Source: Apodemus sylvaticus (lineage: Eukaryota > Chordata > Mammalia > Rodentia > Muridae). Taken from it: 64,000 bases of DNA. Each line of letters opens with the position of its first letter. Position 1 is the first letter of the stretch. The position numbers and the translations under genes were made by a program. Positions 56,111 through 64,000 of the stretch are shown one piece after another. The stretch lies in NCBI RefSeq assembly GCF_947179515.1, contig NC_067488.1:28222039-28286038 (forward strand). The letters run 5' to 3'. The notes beneath the pieces are model-generated. The model searched no databases and was not told where the DNA came from. It was given only the letters and a program-made list of their open reading frames with translations.

Positions 56111-57033
56111 TGCAAGAAAGGACTTTGATAATAGGTATCAATGCTTAGTGAGGATCTAGAGACTCCAAACTGACCTGGTTTGCGAAAGAAGTGGAGGGGG
56201 GGGAAACCAACCAACCAAAACCCAGCAACACAAAACCTGATTGCAAGCTGTTTACAGGGAGCAGGGTCAGCCAGTTTCAAGAGCACACAACTCAAAACTA
56301 TATGAAAGTATACACGCGACCTTGTCCGCGTGCAGGTAGTATCCCTGGCAGTGGATAGAATGACCCGTACCCCAGAATTCAATACTCCTGGCCGCATTAA
56401 TGCCCTAGACCCTCGGGCGCGTACGCAGGCGGGAGGGGACAGGAATCTGGCGCCAGCCACGTGGGCCCCTTCCGCCAGTTCCCCACATCCTTTGTTTCCC
56501 ACCGGCCGGAGCTCAGGAAGCTCTTTCGGCGAGTCACCGCGAAGGGGCGGCCCAGGAGCTTGGAGAGGCTATTTCCGTGCAATCCGGGCGGGCGGCAGGC
56601 GCGGGAGGGGCGTGGAGGTGGAGGCAGAGCAGAAGGCCCAGTGTTTGCTTTTATTTCATCCAACAGAAGGTTCTATTTGTGGAAGCGAACAGACGCTGGG
56701 GATTAGAGCTGGGAGGGGGCAGGAAAAGAGGTTTAAAAAAAAAAGCCACATTCACTACCACGCACAGGTCTTCCCCGGAACTACCGCGTGGGGGTGAATG
56801 ACTGATAATGGAATTCATCACCTTTCCTCTCGCCCCTTCCTCCCGCTGCAGCCGCGACTCGGCGGCGCCCACAGCTCCACCGGGAGCTCCCCAAAGTGCA
56901 GAGCGACTGGGGGAACCCACCGGGGTAAAGGCGTGACCGCGGGGTCTCTGCCAGCAGCCGGTGCGCAGCCCGGAGGTGCGCGCGGCCGCCGGGAGCTCGC
57001 GATCCATTGTGTTGTGTGAATGATGCGCGCGCA

Positions 57034-57101
57034 CCAATCAGCAGTCGTTTCGCCCCCGCTGCCCCGCCCCTCCCGCCCACTTCCCCGGGAACCTGACGTC
57101 A
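57034..57101 (+). promoter_or_regulatory. Trib1: Trib1 proximal promoter motifs: CCAAT, GC boxes, CRE
   Basis: CCAAT (57034-57038), GC-rich boxes CCCCGCCCCTCCCGCCC (57062-57078) and a perfect palindromic CRE TGACGTCA (57094-57101) lie within 68 bases. An AP-1-like TGAGTCA follows at 57452-57458. NF-Y, SP1 and CREB/ATF binding is inferred from the motifs. No TATA box is well placed, so start sites may be dispersed between about 57110 and 57620. Confidence 0.6.
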
Positions 57102-57439
57102 CGGGAGCTTTTCCTCCGCCCCCTCCCTGGGCTACCAGCCCGCGGGCCTGCGGTAGGGCGCGCGCAGCCTGCTGCCCAGCCCAACCCGGGGGGCGTGTGC
57201 GCGCGCCCAATGCGTCCCAGGACGTTCCCACCTGCGCCTAGGAGCGCGCGGTCGGGAGCATCCTCAGGCCTCCGGCCACCCTTTCAGTCCCAGCCTCCAA
57301 CTGCACTTCCCCTCCCCCTAGTCTCCTCCCTCTGCTCTGGTGACTGCAAGCCGGGCGACGGGGCCGGAGTTGTCGCAGCCACCTCATTGCACAACCCGGC
57401 TTCCCAACTGTTTACACAGCCCGGTCTGTGAGTGTGTGT

Positions 57440-58032
57440 GTGTATACAGCGTGAGTCACCGGGAGGCGGAGGAGGTGGAGGAAAAGGAGAAGGAGTGCAC
57501 TGGCCGGGATCAGTGCGGCGCACACACTCTTATTCAGTCACTCTCTCTCTCTCTCTTTGAGCGCATCTCGCTCGCTCACACGCCTGGAGCCCAGGAGCGC
57601 GCAGGACTCCGAGCGGCGCGGAAAAGTTGCACCGGCTTTTACTCAAGACTAATTGCTTTGGGAAGTGCGTTTGCTCGGTGAAGCCAACGAGCCTGCGGAA
57701 TCCTGTCCTCGAGGTTCAGCACCCGGGAACTAGGGCCGCCTCCACGTCCCGGACTATCCACAACCTCGGCAACAATAGCGGCGGCCACCGCCAGCGAGGC
57801 GCCCAGACCTGGTGCCTGCGGGGGTCTGGGGACTTTAGCCGGCCTCCCACCCTTGGACGCGTGGCCAGCGTGGTTCTCGTGTACAACGCTAGCGTCCTGG
57901 AACGACTCTCGTTTTGCTCCTCTTGCGGACCGATCCAAGCACTATCTGCAAACTCCAATCTCGCGGACTGGAAGAAGTCACAGCGCGGATCTAGGGATTT
58001 ACAAAGCCGGGGCCGCTCCGGCCAGGACCGCG
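57440..58032 (+). other. Trib1: Trib1 5' leader (start not fixed)
   Basis: GC-rich leader before the start codon. There is no ATG from 57213 to 58032. A (CT)n run with TTTGAGCGCATCTCGCTCGC lies at 57540-57575. The transcription start cannot be placed from sequence alone; the left edge given is a guess based on the end of the promoter-like motifs. Confidence 0.55.
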
Positions 58033-58392
58033 ATGCGGGTCGGTCCCGTGCGTTTTGCCCTGAGCGGCGCCTCACAGCCCCGCGGTCCGGCTCTACTGTT
58101 CCCGGCTGCCCGGGGCACCCCGGCCAAACGCCTGCTGGACACGGACGACGCGGCGACCGTGGCGGCCAAGTGTCCGCGCCTTTCTGAGTGTTCAAATCCC
58201 CCCGACTACCTCAGTCCCCCTGGCTCGCCCTGCAGTCCTCAGCCTCCGCCCTCCGCGCAGGGGACCGGAGGCAGCTGTGTGAGCGCACCCGGGCCCAGCC
58301 GAATCGCTGACTACCTGCTGCTACCCCTAGCTGAACGCGAGCATGTGTCCCGGGCACTGTGCATCCACACCGGCCGCGAGCTGCGCTGCAAG
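58033..58392 (+). CDS. Trib1: Trib1 coding exon 1: N-terminal PEST-like region and start of the pseudokinase domain
   Basis: Encodes residues 1-120 of Tribbles pseudokinase 1. The ATG at 58033 has G at -3, is the first ATG for more than 800 bases, and begins MRVGPVRFALSGASQPRGPA, the known TRIB1 N-terminus. Residues 1-90 are rich in Pro, Ser and Gly, a disordered PEST-like segment with SPPGSPCSPQPPP; the lobe proper starts near Ile91 (IADYLLLPLAEREHVSRALC). The exon ends after a complete Lys codon at a GTAAGC donor. TRIB1 is a catalytically weak pseudokinase scaffold. It brings C/EBP-alpha to the E3 ligase COP1 and also contacts MEK1, affecting myeloid differentiation and liver lipid metabolism (family knowledge). 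Total length over three exons is 372 residues, the same as human. Confidence 0.98.
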
Positions 58393-60302
58393 GTAAGCAT
58401 CCTGGGTGGAGGTTGCCGGTCTGGATCGTCCGCAGACTTGCCTAGGTTCCGGCCCACCCGGATCACACTCCCGCCTGCGCTTGGGTTTGGCAGAGCAGAT
58501 AAGGGCGTTGAGTCGGATAAGGAGGGTATTTTGGTCAGCTTCGTCTTTTTGGAGGTTGAGGGGTTTCCTGTGGAGTGTTAGGGTGAGGGTTCGGCGGTCT
58601 AGAGGAAGTGCGGGGTTCAGTTCTTTTATCTCTGTTCGTTCTTTTCTTTGGCGCTCTGTATTGCTAGCGCGTGGCGTTCCATTTAAGTTTGGAATTGCAA
58701 TGGATTCCAGGGCCATGCCATTGCCCTGCTCTCATCCCCCCTCCTCCCCCTGTCCTGGAAGGACGCCCTGCAGTGGGTACCTCCTCGGGACTTGGAGCAA
58801 CTGGCAAGCTCTTTGAGGAGGTTCACGGCATGGGCATAGACCGAGTTGGGCTTCTTCTACCTGGGGAATTCTGGACTTGAACTCCTGTTGGGACCAGCAT
58901 ACAGCCCACTCCAGGAAGTGTTGGGACGGGGTGGTCTTAAGCCTGGGAGGGCTTCTGGCCAGCATCGGACTGTTGGAAAACTTCCAGGAGCTTGCTTCCA
59001 CTCGCTTTAGTTTGAGGCCGGCAATTTTCATTGCAACAGTAGGAGTAGTACAACTAGACACAGGATGGCCCGGCTCTCCGGAGAGTGCGTAGCCGAGGAC
59101 GGCTGCGCAGGGTGCGTTTTGTGAGCCGGACACCATATCTCTGGGCCACCGAGAGCCCCCACCGACTCCTTTCATTCTCTGGAGTTAAAAGTGGCATCTG
59201 GGTTTCCAACAACTCACCTGAATCCCCTCCCCTCCCCCTTCACGCGCGCCCCACCTCTCCGTTTGCTGCTGCCACCTACTGTCCACCGGCGTGAAATCTC
59301 AGATGCGTGGCCAAGCCCAGAGACAAACTCTTTTTTTATTCCCGGCTTGGTGGATGAGAACAGTTTTGGGAGAGGGCAGCAGAGAGATTTTTTTTATCCA
59401 AGTTGGTACTAGAGCAGCCGCCTCGGAGGTGGGGTGGGTCTGGGTCCTTGTGCAACTCCTTCCAGTTCCTCCGAGCAGATAATAGCTGAATCCAGATGGT
59501 GACAGCCCGTGTGTCACCATTTCCAGTTGCGTCTAGGATATGAGTAACCGGACTGAACAAAAGGCCCTTAAAGAGACCAGCCAGCTTCTTAAGAGGATTT
59601 GCTACTCATTCTGGGGGGGGGGCAACCAGGGTGGGCGGGGGTCGAGTAAACAAACATTGGGGAGGGGAGACCATATAGAGGCGCCCAGCCCCTCCTGTAA
59701 GACGGTAAACTCCAGGCTGCTTCCACCTGAGTCACAGCCAGAGGCAGGCTGCATAAGGCTGCTTTGTCAGTCCCCTTCCAAGTCATCCGTTCCTTCTGAG
59801 TAATGACAGCTCTGCTCTGCCTCTGCCGGTTTGCTGCCTCAGCCTCCACAGGAGGCTGCAAAGTCACCACATTCCTTGCCCCGTGCTCTGGTGTGCAGGA
59901 GACACACATGCTTAGCCGATGCTTTTTCACCCTTAGGGGTGCTGGGGATCCATTCCACTAGCTGCTTACTGTCTGCTAGGAAGAGCTACATCAGGGAACT
60001 GGGTGGCTTGGCTCCCAGGAGCTGATAGCCCCCTAAAAGTTGCAGAAGGTAGTTCTTCCAATCACCCTATGGTATGGGGTAGGCTTTGGGAGTGTGCTAG
60101 CCTAAATCCCAAGGTGTAGTTGGTTTTAAGGGTATCCTAGCAGCTGGAGCTTTGAGAGGGGTAGAGAGATAGAATATATGATGGGGCTGGTTGCCATTGA
60201 AAGCCCAAAGATTGAGACTCCAGCCCAGCTTCATATAGGACCTCGGAGGCCTATAGGACCCTGGCTTTCTAGTCCCTTAAACAGGTCACTTTCTCCCCAC
60301 AG
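58393..60302 (+). other. Trib1: Trib1 intron 1
   Basis: A 1.9 kb GT-AG intron in phase 0, free of SINEs and L1. The first part belongs to the CpG island. Short G run at 59611-59619. Repeat exclusion suggests regulatory content, but no element can be named. Confidence 0.85.
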
Positions 60303-60595
60303 GAGTTTCCCATTAAACACTACCAGGACAAAATCAGGCCGTACATGCAGCTGCCGACCCACAGACACATCACCGGCATTGTGGAAGTGATCCTCGGGGA
60401 GAGCAAGGCCTACGTCTTCTTCGAGAAGGACTTTGGAGACATGCACTCCTACATGCGAAGCCGGAAGAGGCTTCGGGAAGAGGAGGCCGCTCGGCTCTTC
60501 AAGCAGATCGTCTCCGCCGTCGCCCACTGCCACCAGTCGGCCATCGTGCTGGGGGACCTGAAGCTTAGGAAGTTTGTCTTCTCCACAGAGGAGAG
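60303..60595 (+). CDS. Trib1: Trib1 coding exon 2: pseudokinase N-lobe and degenerate catalytic loop
   Basis: Residues 121-217 plus two bases of codon 218. It begins after AG at 60301-60302 with EFPIKHYQDKIRPY and ends at a GT donor (60596-60597). The aC/hinge segment (VFFEKDFGDMHSYMRSRKRL, residues 158-177) and the catalytic-loop equivalent LGDLKLRKFVF (203-213) are visible. Canonical kinases have HRDLKxxN there, so the loss of the His-Arg start and the Asn marks a pseudokinase. Several residues differ from the TRIB1 I remember: Met135, Thr139, Arg141, His142 and Met171. The frame is intact, so these look like substitutions rather than decay. Confidence 0.98.
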
Positions 60596-62985
60596 GTAGG
60601 CAGCTGCCACAGCACCTCTTGTGGCCTTTTGGAACAACAGCAGGGGCAAATAACAAACTCGCCCCCCCCCCCAAAAAAAACAACCCAACAAAACAAGCAA
60701 ACAAAATAAAACCACCAAAGGTACAGGTCATGGAGTTAGGTGCAAGACAGACCCAGGTGCAAGATGACATGCTTTTAGTATCAAGTCCTGCATCTGGGGA
60801 GTCATGGTCAAACTCAGTTTATTCTCTGTTCTATTGGACGGAGTATAGGGAAACCTAGCAGCATCTTGGTGCCTATGTTGATGTTACCTGTTCACCAGAT
60901 GCCCTTCCTGCCTCTGTCCCAGGCTCAGGTTTATTTCCTCTTGTCAGAAAGGTTAGTCGTTTGGGGAAAAGGTGTTTATTTATCCTTGACAGTACTGACT
61001 CCAAAAGGTGCTCAAATAAGGTATCACAGAGCTAGTTAGGCTGTTTGCAGAATATCAACCTTCCCTAGCACACTAAATTCCTTCTCTAGTTCAGCCTGGG
61101 TGCACACTCCCCCAACACCACCCCCCGCCCCCCAGTAGTTTGTTCATATTCTCTGGTGAGCTTTTAAGACATCTCATTGGCTTCATCTTCAGAAAATAAC
61201 CACATTGAATAATAAATGGAAGTTGGCTAGCATGCACTGCTAAATATAGTTCCTGGCTTACCTCATAAAGGACAAGATGTGCTTGATAAGGGAATAAGGA
61301 GACATTAAGATTTGGAGTGGAGGCTTCACCAAGAGGATTCAGGAAGCGGCACGAGCTATACCACACTTTATCCTGCAGACAGACTTCCATCCGTGGTGGG
61401 AGGATAGAGACCGACTATCAGTAGAATTGTCCTGTGGAGAGTGAGTTACTTTCTTCAATAGAGTTACACGGGACTTACCCTACCTATGTACTTTGACCTT
61501 TAACGTCAGGGACCCCCTGTAAAAAGTTACAGAAGTCCCCAAAGTGTGCGTTTGTATCTGACCTTGCCCTGACTGTCGAAACATACAGGACTAGCAAAGA
61601 GAAGCAAGCTGTTTGCTGTGAAGAAGTGTCCGGTTCCTGGCATGCGCGTGCTTCTTTGATAATGGCCATGCCTATTTTTGAAACATGGGCTACACACCTC
61701 CTCACCGGCTTTTGAAATCTGCATTGCACAGGCCAATGTCATGGGCATCGGGTTTGGTAACCCGAGGGTTAAGCAACGGCAGGCTGACGTTATTCCTGTA
61801 GCCAGCACAGGTGCAGGGTTTTAGTACTACAGGAGCCAATCAGGGGCAGACACCGTGGGTTGAGTCATATTTTCCGTTTACAGAACCAGTGGGTATTTTA
61901 CATAACAGGGAGGTCATGCTGAGGACATACGAAGTTAGCACATGGATACTACACTCCAGGGAACAGGAAGACTGTGGAAGAAAAAAAAAGAGCGAGAGAA
62001 AGAAACTCCTAGATACTTTGATAGGAAAAGGAACTGACCAAACGTTTGCATGTAACTTCACAACAAGTGACTTACTAAAATTGGCCTGTTTCAGAGAAGC
62101 AGGCACTGGATATTAGAGGTGCCCCCACGTGGCTCTGGTGGGGAAACCTAGAAGATGTGGGTGACTTGGCTCTGCGTCAGAGGCACCTGCAACTTCGGAA
62201 GAGTTCCCTCCACCAAAGGGCTTCTAGACTATGGCTTCTTTACATTTTGGTCTTGGTTTCTGGACTTCCTTTCCTGTTTTTCAATGACTTTAGCAGCGAT
62301 TTTCTGTAAAACAGAGACTTACGTAGGATAAACACTCATGTGCATCGGTCTGCAGTCCTAGGGATGTCTTGGGGTCCTCACTTCTATCAGCCACGTGTGT
62401 TTGTCTGGGCTAAGTGATCTTCCGCTGTGAAATCAACAAGTCCAGTAAATGCAATTAAACATTTCTCGTTATGATCCCACTCTGATTATTGCTGCGGGGT
62501 GAATGAAATTTTGTTGGCCTGGGCAGTCCATGTCACGGCAAGAGACTGGTGGCCTCTAGGATACACAGGCCTCGCCTGACGGAGGAGGTTATATATCCTC
62601 ACTGTCCCCTGACAGCTTTGTAGAACATGCCAGTCTTCTTCCCCTGAAACCAGCTCCCCGTTCTGCAATGTGAACTTTGTCAGTTGTGTAACCCTATTAG
62701 GATATCTCTTATAAGCTCTAGCATCATGCATATTCTTTGAGACTTTGCATCATCTCCTCCGCCCTGGGCACTCTCTCGATACTTTGCAAACATTTATTGC
62801 AGTTTGTATTGGTTTGTGAAATCGCTTGTCCCGGGTGTTTGCAGGGCAGTGCTTACTAGATGAAGGGGTAAATGACATTCCAACGGCCTTGGCTGTTAGT
62901 GCCTGTGGGCACTGTTATTGGGAAGGCCTTGTTTTTTCCATAGCAGCTGGCTTGAAAATAATAGCTTCGTTTCTCTCTCCTGCAG
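60596..62985 (+). other. Trib1: Trib1 intron 2
   Basis: A 2.4 kb GT-AG intron in phase 2, also SINE-free. It has a poly-C/poly-A junction at 60662-60680. An alternative-looking acceptor TTTGCAG near 62840-62846 is followed by stop codons in the Trib1 frame and is probably unused. Confidence 0.85.
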
Positions 62986-63451
62986 AACCCAGCTTAGGCT
63001 GGAAAGCCTGGAAGATACACACATCATTAAGGGTGAAGATGATGCGCTGTCAGATAAACATGGCTGCCCAGCCTACGTGAGCCCTGAGATCCTCAACACT
63101 ACTGGGACCTACTCCGGAAAGGCGGCGGACGTTTGGAGCCTTGGGGTGATGCTCTACACACTTTTGGTCGGACGATACCCCTTTCATGACTCAGACCCGA
63201 GTGCCCTTTTCTCCAAAATCCGCCGTGGACAGTTCTGCATTCCTGAACATGTTTCCCCCAAAGCCAGGTGCCTCATCCGAAGCCTCCTGAGACGAGAACC
63301 TTCTGAGAGACTCACAGCCCCTGAGATCTTACTCCATCCCTGGTTTGAATATGTCTTGGAACCAGGGTACGTTGACTCAGACATAGGAACTTCGGACCAG
63401 ATTGTTCCTGAGTACCAGGAGGACAGTGACATTAGTTCCTTCTTCTGCTAA
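62986..63451 (+). CDS. Trib1: Trib1 coding exon 3: SLE loop, C-lobe, MEK1 and COP1 motifs
   Basis: Completes Arg218 and runs to a TAA at 63449-63451. The metal-binding DFG of active kinases is replaced by Ser225-Leu226-Glu227 (RLESLED), the Tribbles signature. HGCPAYVSPEIL follows as the activation-segment/APE equivalent, then KAADVWSLGVMLYTLLVGRY of the C-lobe. The domain ends at ILLHPWF (332-338), the MEK1-binding motif. The tail carries DQIVPEYQED (355-364), the COP1 WD40-binding motif, and ends SDISSFFC. All three docking features are intact. The protein should therefore be able to bind COP1 and MEK1. The acceptor is TGCAG at 62981-62985. Confidence 0.98.
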
Positions 63452-64000
63452 TCCCCCTCCAAAACCTCAGAAACCTCATGATTCTCACACATGGCATTTC
63501 TAATGATGGGCAGGCCCTCTCACATGGTGCCAGCCAGATTTGGGGAGGGAGCACCATTGTTCTCGAGGGGGGCACAAGGTGGTGCCGCCTCTCTGGGCTG
63601 AGTGACTTGATTTGACCAGCATGCACTCAGATTAGCTGCTCGACGGAGGTGTCCCCTTTTCGACGAACCATCATGACTGTCCCGGTGTCGGATGCAAGAA
63701 GGTGCCACACGCTTTGAAGCTAATGGGCATCCCAGGTGGTCAGATGTAGTGAACTGAACATCTGAATGGGAAGGAAGCGCTTCGCACAGTGGCATTTGAA
63801 CAAGGTGGCAATCGGTTGGAGTGGCAAACCTGTCATCTTTGAACTTGTCTTTGGAAGAAAGCTCCCCTTGCTGCTGCAGTTTCTCCTACCAGAAGTTTCT
63901 TTCCTTTTTGTTTTTTGTTTTTTGTTTTTTTTAACCCTTACTCTCGCTGCATACTCGCCCATGACTCCATTCCGGCCTTAGAACACATGGAGTGAGGAAC
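63452..64000 (+). other. Trib1: Trib1 3' untranslated region (partial)
   Basis: Begins after the TAA and runs off the window; no AATAAA is seen in this part. It holds a T/G-rich (GTTTTTT)n-like run at 63904-63931. Trib1 mRNA is short-lived and has a long 3' UTR in other mammals, so more lies beyond the edge. Confidence 0.8.

Larger units (their letters stand above)
56380..58430. promoter_or_regulatory. Trib1: CpG island over the Trib1 promoter, exon 1 and start of intron 1
   Basis: CpG is frequent from GGGCGCGTACGCAGGCGGG near 56415 through exon 1 and drops off after about 58430. No SINE, L1 or LTR interrupts it. It covers the motif cluster at 57030-57110, the leader and the whole of coding exon 1. 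CpG-island promoters are typical of immediate-early and widely expressed genes such as Trib1. Confidence 0.9.

Noticed and set aside
57853..58032. In-frame 60-codon extension upstream of the Trib1 ATG
   Set aside because: It starts with TTG, contains no ATG, and the ATG at 58033 gives exactly the known TRIB1 N-terminus and length. Near-cognate initiation would need ribosome-profiling evidence.
57627..58187. 186-codon frame and a 159-codon antisense frame over Trib1 exon 1
   Set aside because: Shadows of Trib1 exon 1 in a GC-rich island where stop codons are scarce.
62840..62985. Possible alternative 3' splice site in Trib1 intron 2
   Set aside because: TTTGCAG near 62840 has a fair tract, but the following sequence has stops in the Trib1 frame, and the acceptor at 62985 restores Arg218 exactly.

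Overview
This is vertebrate, specifically murine rodent, genomic DNA. It contains spliced genes with GT-AG introns, dense B1, B2, B3, B4 and ID SINEs, MIR relics, L1 pieces, LTR relics and long microsatellites. The young B1 and B2 copies are of the house-mouse type, so I infer Mus or a close relative. I cannot fix the species, and a few Trib1 residues differ from the form I remember. The gene pair matches the known Nsmce2-Trib1 order of mouse chromosome 15 and human 8q24.13.

Layout. (1) 1-10,530 is the 3' end of Nsmce2 on the + strand. It has three coding exons (853-953, 1278-1384, 10193-10310), an 8.8 kb last intron full of SINEs, and two poly(A) signals. These exons encode the SP-RING zinc module of the SMC5/6-complex SUMO ligase. 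(2) About 10,530-56,300 is a 46 kb intergenic interval with no gene I can support. It holds SINEs, L1 3'-end fragments, a 5'-truncated L1 with a 16-bp target-site duplication, a solo LTR with a 4-bp duplication, several MaLR-like LTR relics, long simple repeats, two local tandem duplications (102 and 126 bp), and a few repeat-free blocks that could be enhancers. (3) About 56,380-58,430 is a CpG island with CCAAT, GC-box, CRE and AP-1-like motifs. (4) 58,033-63,451 is the complete three-exon coding region of Trib1, a 372-residue pseudokinase, with its 3' UTR running off the window.

The two genes act in different pathways: Nsmce2 in SUMO-dependent genome maintenance, Trib1 as a scaffold for COP1-mediated degradation of C/EBP-alpha. 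They share only orientation and neighbourhood. I found no tRNA, rRNA or CRISPR, and no clear undescribed system. The most distinctive signals are the ATG-free Trib1 leader, the dated B2/tandem-duplication event at 49 kb, a 72-bp higher-order repeat inside a CAC-rich minisatellite, and the nested SINE at 51.9 kb. Long reading frames elsewhere fall on repeats, low-complexity DNA or CpG-rich DNA.
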